From positions 1 through 46,583 of the forward strand of contig JAFGTP010000001.1 in the NCBI GenBank assembly GCA_016934035.1: 46,583 bases of DNA. The letters run 5' to 3'. This document shows, piece by piece, positions 1 to 8,578 of the stretch. This stretch comes from Fidelibacterota bacterium (GTDB lineage Bacteria > Fidelibacterota > UBA2242 > JAFGTP01). Both the position numbers and the translations under genes were made by a program. A model generated the notes under the pieces. It did not search any database. It was not told where the DNA came from and saw only the letters and a program-made list of their open reading frames with translations. The stretch's first letter is position 1, and each line of letters begins with the position of its first letter.

Positions 1-334
1 AGGCCGACGCTTTTGCAAAAACAATCAGCATGACTTTCACAAAATAATTGATGGATCGATAAAATATAAGTTTTTTGAAAATTGAATTGACAACGAAAGT
101 TGAAACTGGACACTGGAAATTTGGTCTGCCAGATTTCAAATGTCGAGTTTCACAGATGAGACTCCTCTCAGATGAATTTCGTTTAATCACATACAGTTTT
201 TATTAAGTTTAATCACGATCTCAGCCTGGTGCTAATACATCGGGCTTTTTTATCAATTATTGGGTGGATTTTTAGAAGGCAACAAAAATCTGGTGATGTC
301 ATTGTGAAAGAGTTCTGATTTATCTGGAGGAATA

Positions 335-375
335 AAGAATCTCCCTTGGTCATAGCAAAAACATCAGAGATTCTT
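335..375. repeat. Inverted repeat AAGAATCTC/GAGATTCTT
   Basis: AAGAATCTC at 335-343 is exactly complementary to GAGATTCTT at 367-375, leaving a 23-base loop. The right arm continues into a segment ending CTCAGAGTGACA (about 419-430), the style of a dispersed non-coding repeat found in many bacterial genomes. It is probably a decayed repeat unit and not a regulatory site. Confidence 0.4.
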
Positions 376-469
376 CACTCTATATTATACCTAGAATATC
401 AAGTTGCACCCATATATCGCTCAGAGTGACAGTGAGTTTTTCAAATTACAAATTACCAATTACAAATAA

Positions 470-500
470 CCTCTGTATCTCCGCGACTTTGTGAGAAACT
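470..500. repeat. Degraded CTCTGTG-type repeat end
   Basis: The run beginning CCTCTGTATCTCCGCGACTT resembles the CTCTGTG...CTCTGTGG ends that flank the GxxExxY elements at 29.1-34.3 kb. It has several substitutions and no partner arm nearby, so it looks like a remnant. The match is by eye and partial. Confidence 0.35.
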
Positions 501-530
501 TTCAAATCCACACTCCAAACTCCACACTTC

Positions 531-2735
531 TTACTTCTTCACCAACCGAAATCCCACATATCCATAGCTCAAGGTCGGATTGTTCGGAAAACTGTCATAG
601 GTCTCAACAAAACTCTCGGAATTGTACCAGGAGCCACCACGGACGTTGCGTTTATCAGTGGATGAAAGGTTCCAGTCGGCCGTCCATTCCCAGACATTGC
701 CAGCCATATCATAAGCACCATAATAGGAGCGATTGTTTTTGGTTTCATAGCCACTGCGGTTGGAACCATCATAGAATCCCACCGGTGTGGTACCTTCATC
801 AAAGGGATCACCAGAATTATGATAATTACAGTAATGGGAATCAAAATCATTTCCCCAGGGATATTTATTGCTGGTATTACCACGGGCCGCTTTTTCCCAT
901 TCAAATTCTGTCGGCAGACTACAGTGATAATATTCCGCAAAGGCATTAGCGCCCATCCAGGTCACTTCAGTTACCGGATGGTTTTTATAATCCGTCAATA
1001 CAGTAAATTTTCCATCTGAAAATTTGATTCGCGCATCCTCGTCACCAAGGTCATAAAAAAGATAAGAATCCTGCGGATTGTGTTCATCTCCGGCATAGTT
1101 GCCTTTTACCGATGTTGAGGTTATTGAAAGTTTGCCCGTCGCATTCATGTCATTAAGAAAAACCGCATATTGCTCGTTGGTCACTTCGTATTTCATAATT
1201 TTATAATCGTAATCCAATCGTTGGGTCTCTGCATTTTGCCCATAAGTAAAATTGCCGGCAATGATTTCCACCAATTCAAAGGGTAGTGGCGGAATCACCT
1301 GCACAGTATCAAGATTGGAATATTCGGAATAATGAGGGGCCACATACCCGCGTACAGCGTATTCATAAATCAGGGTAGAGTCTATTCCCAGGTCGGTAAA
1401 AGTATTTGTTCCAAAATTGAGTAATGCAAGCTGACTGAATTCTCCCCCAAGGGTCCGTCTTTCCACAGATATCTTGTGGTTGAAATGGCAATAGTTTTCC
1501 CAGCTGAGTTTCACAGCCGAGGCATTGAGTATATCGGATTTCAGATTATCAGGATGAGCAATGACATTGCGAAGATTTTTTTCCACGGAATCTGTTTTAA
1601 ATTCCTTGAAATAGGCATAGAGTTTATAGCGGTTCCATCCATAAAGCGGATTTTCATCTGTGTAAAAATTGTAGGTTGTCGTGTCAAGAAATTGCCACAA
1701 ACCAGCCTCATTCATCCGGAAAATTTTAAAACCCTCCTCATCGTCGCTATTGTCCTTCCAGGTAAGGTTCAGTTCATGTAGGTTTTCCTGATCTAGTTGG
1801 AAGTTGTCAGGTGCAGAAAACGGTATGATTATGCTCTGGGTGGTTTTTGCAGTGGTGACATCTTCAAAACAGGCATAAACCCGGTAAGCAAACAACACAT
1901 TAGGCAATACCTGGTCATCAATAAATTCCGTGATATTCTGATTTACGAAGGTATAACCATTTTCCCAGGCAGCATTCCCCACTTTTCGATCAATGCGGAA
2001 CCCCTCTTCTCCATCGGAGTTATCCTGCCATTGAAGTTTTACTGAACCCAGGTTTTGCTGATTTATTTCCAGTTTTGATGGCGCATCAAATTGTAAGTTC
2101 AGGGAGGCAACTGCCTCTTCTGACAAATATTCTCCCTGAAAAGCCAGGACACGATAAAAATTTGTGTTGTTGACGTCCACTGTTGAATCGAGATAATTAT
2201 GGGTGTTTTCAGGTAAACTTGCGATTCTTGCCCAACTTCCGCCTCCGATTTTGCGATCAACATTAAATCCCTCTTCGCCATCAACATCATATTCCCACTC
2301 CAGATTGACCTTTGTGGGGGTTTCCTTGCTGCAGGTCAGCGCCTTGACAGCCGGAAACACAGGATAGATTTCCAGGGTATTATCGTTGGACTCATTATCT
2401 CCTGCATAGGCCCTCAGCCTGTAAAAATATTGCATTGAAATCATGGGTAATATGGTTGAGTCACTGATGCTGGTGGTATTGGGCCCGACATCGAAAAAAT
2501 TCTCTTTCCAGTCAGCATTTCCAATTTTGCGGTCAATCCTGTACCCTTCAATATTTTCATCCAGGTCTTCCCAGGTCAGTTCAAAAGAATTCAGCGATGT
2601 TTGACTGATTTCAAAATTCTTCGGCATCCACTCAGATTTTTTAATATTGGCCAGAGGATCATAGGGATTATTCCAATCCCGCTCACAACCTGAAAACAAA
2701 ACAACTATCATCAGAAATAAAATCAATCGTTTCAT
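531..2735 (-). CDS. Lipoprotein with fibronectin type III repeats and C-terminal SUMF1/FGE-like domain
   Basis: This is a 734-residue protein. A signal peptide ends in the lipobox FSGC (Cys17), so it should be lipid-anchored and face the envelope or cell surface. Residues of about 40-490 hold about five fibronectin-III-like repeats with the recurring core 'L.W.D...GEEGF.IDRK.G..W'. Residues of about 490-734 form a SUMF1/formylglycine-generating-enzyme-type (C-type-lectin-like) domain, with 'MKYEVTNEQYAVFLN', 'WMGANAFAEYY', 'LPTEFEWEKAARG', 'DMAGNVWEWTADW' and terminal 'GYVGFRLVKK'. In such architectures the domain usually serves binding and not sulfatase activation. GGAGGTGAAATT gives a strong ribosome-binding site. 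Its ATG overlaps the stop of the upstream CsgG-like gene (ATGA at 2732-2735), so the two are translationally coupled. The ligand is unknown. Confidence 0.85.
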   Translation of the reverse strand: MKRLILFLMIVVLFSGCERDWNNPYDPLANIKKSEWMPKNFEISQTSLNSFELTWEDLDENIEGYRIDRKIGNADWKENFFDVGPNTTSISDSTILPMISMQYFYRLRAYAGDNESNDNTLEIYPVFPAVKALTCSKETPTKVNLEWEYDVDGEEGFNVDRKIGGGSWARIASLPENTHNYLDSTVDVNNTNFYRVLAFQGEYLSEEAVASLNLQFDAPSKLEINQQNLGSVKLQWQDNSDGEEGFRIDRKVGNAAWENGYTFVNQNITEFIDDQVLPNVLFAYRVYACFEDVTTAKTTQSIIIPFSAPDNFQLDQENLHELNLTWKDNSDDEEGFKIFRMNEAGLWQFLDTTTYNFYTDENPLYGWNRYKLYAYFKEFKTDSVEKNLRNVIAHPDNLKSDILNASAVKLSWENYCHFNHKISVERRTLGGEFSQLALLNFGTNTFTDLGIDSTLIYEYAVRGYVAPHYSEYSNLDTVQVIPPLPFELVEIIAGNFTYGQNAETQRLDYDYKIMKYEVTNEQYAVFLNDMNATGKLSITSTSVKGNYAGDEHNPQDSYLFYDLGDEDARIKFSDGKFTVLTDYKNHPVTEVTWMGANAFAEYYHCSLPTEFEWEKAARGNTSNKYPWGNDFDSHYCNYHNSGDPFDEGTTPVGFYDGSNRSGYETKNNRSYYGAYDMAGNVWEWTADWNLSSTDKRNVRGGSWYNSESFVETYDSFPNNPTLSYGYVGFRLVKK

Positions 2736-3742
2736 AATTTCACCTCCAATGCCAGCCGAAATTCATTGACATGACAATCCGTTGTCACTATAAGGAGACG
2801 CTTCAACTGACTGATTTCAATGGAGTATTGAATTGCCCGGGCCAGGACAACAGTCCCAACACCGGTGGAGACCCAGGTTGCATGATCACGAAATTTGATT
2901 TCCCTGTGTTTCTCTTCAGCTGTCAGTCGAGCAGTCTGATAGTCATCGTATATTTGATTGGCTGAAAGGTGTAAATATGCCGCCAGCCCATAGGAGAATC
3001 CCGAAAGAATATAAAGCTTCTTACCAATATTTTTTTTCGTTGTTATCCTTTCTTTGATATGCTTTATATTTGGCACCAGTTGAAAATTCAGGGTCTTGTA
3101 TTCATCCTCTTCCAGATAAATGGTTGTATCCAGCGGAAAAAAGTAGGGCCGCCTCAACGAAAGGGTGTATTTATCGGCTTTAAATTTTTCCCCTGATAAA
3201 GATGGCCGGTTGATATAATGATCATTCAAAAAAAATTTTGTATCGGGGACCGATGATGAAATGGAGAGATAACCAAATTTTTGGGGGGCCGGTTTTTCAT
3301 GGGCCAGTACAGCAGCCACTTGTTTCATGCCTTCTTTCAGCAACATATCAATTTCACCGGTATAATCGTAACTGGCTGTATTGAGGATTTTCCCGGTTTC
3401 AACACTGATGATCCGAGCCGCTATGGTGAAGGTTTCCCCCACCCGTGAAATACTTCCGCCGACCATCTGCTCGACACCAACCAATTTGCCGGCTTCAATG
3501 ACACATTCATCACTGGTACAACCGGATAGTTGGAAACCCTGCTCATCAAGAATTTCCTCCATGTAGGCCCGTTCCATGATATCAAAATTTTTATATTGAA
3601 ACAATTCATTGCGAAAACGGTCAGTCAGGGCCTGTGCTTCCTGCCCCGATAAACCGTTGGATAAGAAATCCAGAACCGCTATTGGAGTCTGGGCATACAA
3701 GCTTGTCAAAAATAATATTAATATCAGTACAAGTCGTTTCAT
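2732..3742 (-). CDS. CsgG/FlgO-like secreted protein
   Basis: This is a 336-residue protein. I chose the ATG at 3742 (MKRLVLILILFLTSLYAQ) because GAGGGA precedes it and it begins a clean signal peptide; an upstream in-frame ATG at 3808 has neither. The mature N-terminus reads 'TPIAVLDFLSNGLS', followed by 'FDIMERAYMEEILDEQGF', 'GCTSDECVIEAGKLVGVEQM', 'GGSISRVGETFTIAARIISV' and 'ETGKIL', the pattern of CsgG-like alpha/beta domains in periplasmic lipoprotein relatives. There is no lipobox Cys, so it is probably soluble or loosely attached. A PEGA-like segment follows (about residues 155-215), then a hydrophobic stretch. A paralogue lies at 43142-44218. It is cotranscribed with the SUMF1 lipoprotein. 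Confidence 0.75.
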   Translation of the reverse strand: MKRLVLILILFLTSLYAQTPIAVLDFLSNGLSGQEAQALTDRFRNELFQYKNFDIMERAYMEEILDEQGFQLSGCTSDECVIEAGKLVGVEQMVGGSISRVGETFTIAARIISVETGKILNTASYDYTGEIDMLLKEGMKQVAAVLAHEKPAPQKFGYLSISSSVPDTKFFLNDHYINRPSLSGEKFKADKYTLSLRRPYFFPLDTTIYLEEDEYKTLNFQLVPNIKHIKERITTKKNIGKKLYILSGFSYGLAAYLHLSANQIYDDYQTARLTAEEKHREIKFRDHATWVSTGVGTVVLARAIQYSIEISQLKRLLIVTTDCHVNEFRLALEVKL

Positions 3743-3812
3743 TAAAATCCCTCGTTTCTTAGTCCGAAAATTAACCAACAAATCCGATAAAGGAAAGCAA
3801 CTAATCAAATCA

Positions 3813-3828
3813 TGTGATTCATATCACA
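3813..3828. promoter_or_regulatory. CRP/FNR-family-like operator TGTGAT-N4-ATCACA
   Basis: TGTGATTCATATCACA has perfect 6-bp arms and matches the classic TGTGA-N6-TCACA layout of CRP-family sites. It lies in the divergent intergenic region between the CsgG-like gene (start 3742) and the VIT/VWA gene (start 3923), so it could control both. A near-identical core, GTGATTTATATCAA, occurs at 26093-26106. No CRP/FNR regulator gene is in this window. Confidence 0.55.
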
Positions 3829-3922
3829 ATTACTATAATATAAATGATTTACAGTTTTGAAAAATTGAAAATAATTGATATTTTTAACCAGTTAATATCG
3901 AGGGTCTAAAGCGGGAGTAACC

Positions 3923-5998
3923 ATGAAAAAACGAACCATTCTGGTCATAATCACCTCATTGATGAGCACCTTACTTTTCGCCAATGGCGTAGGTATAACC
4001 AATATCACGCAGGGACATAATCTCAGATTGATATCTACCGTAATTGATGTCCATGTCGAGAACCAAATCGCTGTAACGCGCACGACCCAGACCTTTTTCA
4101 ATGAGACAGATTCCACCGTCAATATTCAGTATGCCTTCCCTCTCAAACAGGATGAAAGCGCAATTCAGTTTAAATGGCTGATCGATGGTTTCTGGTACCT
4201 GGCCAATATTAGCGAAAATCCAGATTCCTCTGGTGGTACACCGGCCAATAGTGCAGCCAAATTTGAGCAATATCTCGGTGAAACACCTTTGATGTTCAAA
4301 ATAGACCAGGAACTGCCGAAAGGTGATACCTTAACGGTGGAATTGCAATACGTCAGCCTTCTGCCCTATCATTCAGGAGGGGTTTCCTATTCCTATCCCA
4401 ACAATTACGATCTTATTCAAAATGCACCTCTTCTAACCCAGACCTTTCATTTTTCTCTGCAATCCCAACGCACCATTGAAACATTAGATTTATTAAGCCA
4501 TGTTCATGACAACCTTTATAATGACGGGTCCTTTGCAGAAATCGGCTTTTATCTCAATGAATTGCCAGCTGATGAAGATATCGCCGTTGAATATAAACTC
4601 AGTCTCGATGAACTAGGGCTCTTTGACCTGAGTACTTTTTTGCCTGACTCCATTGTACCAGACAAAGGAAACCGCGGCTTTTTTGCTTTTATTGCTGAAC
4701 CTAATCCCGATGACAATGAAACGATTATTCAGAAGACTTTTACGCTGATCATCGATTGCTCTGGCAGTATGAAAGGCGAAAAAATGGAACAGGCCAAAAA
4801 TGCCGCCACATTTATTGTCAACAATCTCAATTTTGGTGATCAATTTAATATCTGTAATTTTTCCACCGAAGTGGAATTTTTTCATTCTAAGCATGCGGAA
4901 TTTAATGCTGCAACCCAGATTGAGGCCCTGACCTATATCGACAACCTGGAAGCCGTTGGCTGGACCAATATTTCCGGTGCCTTAACCGAATCCATCAAAC
5001 AATACTGCACAGTATCCGACAGTACGGCCAATATTATAATATTTTTTACTGACGGAGAACCCACGGTAGGTCTGACAGAAACCCAGGATATTCTCGATGA
5101 AGTGGATAAATATATTGCCGACCTGATTGCACCGATTTCTATTTTTTCCTTTGGAATCGGCAACAGTATTAATGAGCAACTTCTTTCTCTCCTTTCAACC
5201 AAGAATAACGGATTGGTGGATTATCTTGGTGACGATGAAATTGAAGAAAAAATCACAACGTTTTATTCCATCATCAAAAGTCCGGTGTTACTGGAAACCA
5301 GTGTCTCCTTTACTCCGGCAGTCATCAGCCATGTCCATCCGCAGCAATTTCCCAACCTTTACCAGGGACAACAAATGCTGGTTGTGGGGCGCTACAATGA
5401 AGCCGGGACCATTGGCATCGCACTGGATGGCAATGCCTACCAACAGCCTGTCCATTATCATTATTCTCTCACACTTTCTGATGAAAATGACCTAAATAAA
5501 CGGTTTTTGCCAAAAATCTGGGCCAAAATGGCCATCGAAGATTTACTTATAACCTACTACAATTTCGATTCGGAATCCACTGAAGCGCAGCAAATTCGGC
5601 AACAGGTCATTGCCATCAGCATTGCTTTTGGTGTGATCTCACCTTTTACCAAATACAGCGGCGGCGATCCAACAGCCCTTGATGAAGACTTCGATGAAAT
5701 TGTTGAAATGACACAGCATTTTGAACTCATGGGCAACTATCCGAACCCCTTCAATCCAGCAACAACCATCAGGTTCAGGGTTACTCACCCAATCAATGAA
5801 ATTGCCACCATTAAAATCTACAATACGCTGGGACAATTGGTGCGGACATTGGCACTTCAGATCAACAGTGCCGGAAATTATTCTGTGTTTTGGGACGGGA
5901 AACTGGCCGATGGTACCACGGCCCCAACCGGTGCATATATTTATGTCATTGCCTTGAACAATACGATTTTATCCGGAAAAATGACCTTAATGAAATAG
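3923..5998 (+). CDS. Secreted VIT and von Willebrand factor A domain protein with C-terminal sorting domain
   Basis: This is a 691-residue protein. A signal peptide (about residues 1-20, ending LLFANG) is followed by a VIT domain (about 25-150; 'RTTQTFFNETDSTVNIQYAFPL' region). Next comes a VWA domain whose metal-ion-dependent adhesion site DCSGS starts at residue 278, with 'FTDGEPTVG' further on. The last 90 residues or so begin 'MGNYPNPFNPATTIRF' and end 'GAYIYVIALN...SGKMTLMK'. This FlgD-Ig/type IX-like C-terminal domain directs secretion and surface attachment in FCB-group bacteria. The arrangement matches inter-alpha-trypsin-inhibitor-like adhesion proteins. The site at 3813-3828 lies upstream. 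Its partner protein is unknown. Confidence 0.88.
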   Translation: MKKRTILVIITSLMSTLLFANGVGITNITQGHNLRLISTVIDVHVENQIAVTRTTQTFFNETDSTVNIQYAFPLKQDESAIQFKWLIDGFWYLANISENPDSSGGTPANSAAKFEQYLGETPLMFKIDQELPKGDTLTVELQYVSLLPYHSGGVSYSYPNNYDLIQNAPLLTQTFHFSLQSQRTIETLDLLSHVHDNLYNDGSFAEIGFYLNELPADEDIAVEYKLSLDELGLFDLSTFLPDSIVPDKGNRGFFAFIAEPNPDDNETIIQKTFTLIIDCSGSMKGEKMEQAKNAATFIVNNLNFGDQFNICNFSTEVEFFHSKHAEFNAATQIEALTYIDNLEAVGWTNISGALTESIKQYCTVSDSTANIIIFFTDGEPTVGLTETQDILDEVDKYIADLIAPISIFSFGIGNSINEQLLSLLSTKNNGLVDYLGDDEIEEKITTFYSIIKSPVLLETSVSFTPAVISHVHPQQFPNLYQGQQMLVVGRYNEAGTIGIALDGNAYQQPVHYHYSLTLSDENDLNKRFLPKIWAKMAIEDLLITYYNFDSESTEAQQIRQQVIAISIAFGVISPFTKYSGGDPTALDEDFDEIVEMTQHFELMGNYPNPFNPATTIRFRVTHPINEIATIKIYNTLGQLVRTLALQINSAGNYSVFWDGKLADGTTAPTGAYIYVIALNNTILSGKMTLMK

Positions 5999-6001
5999 TG
6001 A

Positions 6002-6068
6002 ATAAACTACACGGTTCATCAGGACCCTAAAATAATTTTAGATCTTTTTAGTGAACCTTGCAGTTTAT
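6002..6068. terminator. Long hairpin between convergent genes
   Basis: Arms 6002-6018 and 6052-6068 are complementary at 14 of 17 positions (ATAAACTACACGGTTCA against TGAACCTTGCAGTTTAT). The hairpin lies between the end of the VIT/VWA gene (5998) and the end of the M19 peptidase gene (6075). It lacks a long T-tract but is placed to act in both directions. Confidence 0.5.
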
Positions 6069-6074
6069 CTTTTT

Positions 6075-7280
6075 TTATATCTTCTTATGTTGGTCAACTG
6101 CTTTGAACACCCGCATAAAATTCCCGCCCCAGATTTGCTCAATCTCTTTTTTGGAGTAACCCCGCCGAACCAGTTCTTCAGTGATATTACCCATTTCACT
6201 GACATCAAAGCAATCTTTCAGAGCGCCACCGCCATCGAAATCAGTGCCAATGCCGACGTGATCGATACCAATTAGCCTGACAATATGGTCAATATGATCC
6301 ACGGCATCGGAAACAGTGGCCAGCGGTGCCGGAAACTGTTGGTTAAAAGCGTACCATTCCTGACGGGCAATTTCTTTCTGGGATTCAGATAAATCACTAT
6401 AACTGGGATATTTTTTTCGCCAGGCTGTTCTGGCGGAATCATGAGCAATGCTGGTGGGAAGTTCTTTGACATACTCCGATAGAATACACATCTGGATAAC
6501 ACCGCCGTTCTCTTTGATTTTCAATAGCATATCATCGCTCAAATTGCGGGGATTATCACAAAGTGCCCGGGCGCATGAATGGGAAGCGATGACTGGTTGT
6601 TTAGATAATCTGAGCACGTCATAAAAGGCATCATCAGAAATATGAGAAACATCAATCATCATACCAACATCGTTCATTTGGGCTACAACAGCTTTTCCAA
6701 AATTGCTCAGTCCTCTATGTTCCAGCGTATCGGTTGAAGAATCACAGATATCATTATTTTTTGTATGGCAAAGGGTAATATAGCGGGCACCTTTTTCGTA
6801 GAATTTTTTTACATTGGACAAATCATTGCCAAGGCCATAACCATTCTCAATACCAATATATATTGCACACTTGCCTTCTTTTTCCAACCGGAGTGCATCC
6901 TCAGGGCTTGTGGCAATTTCAGCCAGGCCTATATTTCGCCCCACCACTGCATATATCGAATCAATGATGTCACTGGTTTTCTGAATGGCTTTCTGATGGG
7001 CCTCCGGATTTCGTGGTCCCTGGCCCAGAAAGGCAGCAAAAAACTGGGCGTCCAGCCCACCTTCCTTCATACGAATAAAATCCACCTTACTGCCATCCTT
7101 GTTTGGATCATGCCGGACACCAGGATCAAAATTTCCCCTCATAAAACTCATTGGTGTGTCACAATGAGTGTCGATGGTCAGAGCATCTCGGTGTATTTTT
7201 TTGGCCCTTTTTAAAATTTGGCTGTGGCAGGCAACAAACAGTTGCGTGGCAATGGTGGCAAGAATTATTATTTTTTTCAT
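6075..7280 (-). CDS. Membrane dipeptidase, peptidase family M19
   Basis: This is a 401-residue protein. The N-terminus MKKIIILATIATQLFVAC fits a lipoprotein signal with Cys18. Renal-dipeptidase (M19) signatures are clear: the zinc-binding 'IDTHCDTP', the metal-bridging Glu in 'YIGIENGYGLG', 'GARYITLCH', 'MNDVGMMIDVSHISD', 'QPVIASHSCARAL' and 'NLSDDML', and near the end 'VGIGTDFDGGG'. The family hydrolyses dipeptides, including D-residue dipeptides, with a binuclear zinc centre. A role in envelope peptide recycling is inferred. AAGAGGG before the start is a good ribosome-binding site. Confidence 0.92.
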   Translation of the reverse strand: MKKIIILATIATQLFVACHSQILKRAKKIHRDALTIDTHCDTPMSFMRGNFDPGVRHDPNKDGSKVDFIRMKEGGLDAQFFAAFLGQGPRNPEAHQKAIQKTSDIIDSIYAVVGRNIGLAEIATSPEDALRLEKEGKCAIYIGIENGYGLGNDLSNVKKFYEKGARYITLCHTKNNDICDSSTDTLEHRGLSNFGKAVVAQMNDVGMMIDVSHISDDAFYDVLRLSKQPVIASHSCARALCDNPRNLSDDMLLKIKENGGVIQMCILSEYVKELPTSIAHDSARTAWRKKYPSYSDLSESQKEIARQEWYAFNQQFPAPLATVSDAVDHIDHIVRLIGIDHVGIGTDFDGGGALKDCFDVSEMGNITEELVRRGYSKKEIEQIWGGNFMRVFKAVDQHKKI

Positions 7281-7525
7281 GTATTATCCCTCTTAAAGAA
7301 CTTACTAACCAAATTATAGGAAATAGAAAATACAAATCCAAGATGAAAAAACTGGTTAAAATCTGCGCTGAAAGTTAATTGAGTATCACCTTCTGATGAC
7401 CAACCCAATGTGTATTTAGTTTTCAGGTTAGGTTTCAGCAACCGGATTTACAGATGGAACTAAAAAAGATTCGAAAAAAGGAGTTGGGTTGTTTCAATCT
7501 CAGGAGTCCGGGTAAACTGCCGAAG

Positions 7526-8143
7526 TTATTTGATGCGCCCTTCCTCATCAAAATAGACTGTTGTGCCCTTAGGATATCTTTTACCGTCGATTTTAAAATC
7601 CTTTGAGAGTTTACATCGTTGCAACCGGCCGTTTTCATAGACCAGGATATTTTCCAGTAAAGACCGTTTGCAGGGTATACCTTGAATCACCAACTCCTTA
7701 GCCGGATAAAATGACCTGATTTTTCCGCTTCCGTAAAAACCGGTATGGGTCCCTTTATAACTTCCGGTCCCATCCACCCAAAATCCCTGGACTTCAATAT
7801 CATAAGGAAAGGAAACCACATAATCTGTGGAGTTGGTGTCATAAGACAGATGAAGCCAGGAATTTTTCGGCAGCAGTAAACCTTTATATTCAAAATCGCT
7901 GCTGAGCTGAATGGAAAGCAAGTCCCAGTTTTTGCGAAAATGGATCCATCCTTTTTCACAGGGTAAGCCATCGATGGTTTGGTTTTTATTCATATAACCC
8001 ACTCGCGTGCCACCCTTGGATTGATGTATTTTATCAAAATAAATTCCATTTTTTTCCACCTGTTTTTCCCAGTTTTTACATTCAGTCAAAATAACCAGGA
8101 ATAGCATCAGCAGACACAGATCCAACCTTTGTGTTATTTTCAT
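7526..8143 (-). CDS. Hypothetical lipoprotein with repeated 'G..P.G..v.F...G.l' units
   Basis: This is a 205-residue protein. I prefer the ATG at 8143 (MKITQRLDL) because GAG lies 6 bases upstream; an ATG two codons earlier at 8149 is also possible. The leader ends 'LVILTEC', a lipobox, so it is probably membrane-anchored. The mature part repeats short units such as 'IDGLPCEKGWIHFRKN', 'YKGLLLPKNSWLHL', 'IQGIPCKRSLLENILVYENG' and 'IDGKRYPKGTTVYFDEEG', which suggest a beta-rich solenoid-like fold. I do not recognise a function. It stands alone between the M19 gene and the porin-like gene. Confidence 0.7.
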   Translation of the reverse strand: MKITQRLDLCLLMLFLVILTECKNWEKQVEKNGIYFDKIHQSKGGTRVGYMNKNQTIDGLPCEKGWIHFRKNWDLLSIQLSSDFEYKGLLLPKNSWLHLSYDTNSTDYVVSFPYDIEVQGFWVDGTGSYKGTHTGFYGSGKIRSFYPAKELVIQGIPCKRSLLENILVYENGRLQRCKLSKDFKIDGKRYPKGTTVYFDEEGRIK

Positions 8144-8149
8144 GATCAT

Positions 8150-8578
8150 CTCGTGATATCAATTTATGTAAGACTAAAAAAATTATAAAATTTCAAACAT
8201 TTAAAACAGGAATCCCTATAAATATTTCCATTTTATCTACATTTCAAAAAAAATATTCAAATCATTTTCTCCAGGCAACATAATTGTGACATTTTATCCA
8301 TAACCAACAAATTCTAAAAATACAGTCTTGATAATGAAATAATTATTGATAATCAGTATTGTATTAAAAAATATAGACCCTGCAATCAAACCGACCATCA
8401 ACGCGTTGATACAAAATTGAAATTTCCGAAATCAGAGCGACAAATTTGTAAACTAATTTGATTTCCCCCAATATCTATTAAATTTTTATTTTTAAACAAT
8501 TTAATCATTCAAATAACCTTCGGCACCGGGATTGAATATCCGGAAATGAAATTTTAAATCTAAAAAGGAGAAGTAACC
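8150..8578. other. 428-base intergenic region upstream of porin-like gene
   Basis: No gene is seen. The stretch is AT-rich and lies between two divergent genes. It contains the 15-mer TAAAAAATATAGACC at 8365-8379, shared with 16665-16679, and a perfect palindrome at 8397-8410. Both are consistent with a regulated promoter region or a long 5' leader for the porin-like gene. Confidence 0.5.
8397..8410. promoter_or_regulatory. Perfect 14-bp palindrome ATCAACGCGTTGAT
   Basis: The palindrome is exact, centred on CGCG, and lies about 170 bases upstream of the porin-like start at 8579. It has the form of a repressor operator of the LacI or TetR kind. Its regulator is not identifiable in this window. 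Confidence 0.45.

Larger units (their letters stand above)
1..530. other. Gene-free left edge with decayed repeats
   Basis: I find no convincing coding region here. The stretch is AT-rich and holds repeat-like debris: an inverted pair around 335-375, an A/T-rich run of short CAAATTAC-like units around 440-466, and a degraded copy of the CTCTGTG-type repeat at about 470-500. It lies downstream of the lipoprotein gene that ends at 531. No clear terminator with a T-tract is visible, although the AGCC/GGCT pair near 223-250 followed by a T-run could be a weak one. Confidence 0.5.

Noticed and set aside
440..466. CRISPR-like direct repeats
   Set aside because: The units are under 10 bases, have no spacers, and are simply A/T-rich.
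491..949. Open frames antisense to the SUMF1 lipoprotein
   Set aside because: They have unusual composition and no ribosome-binding site, and they mirror a well-supported protein on the other strand.
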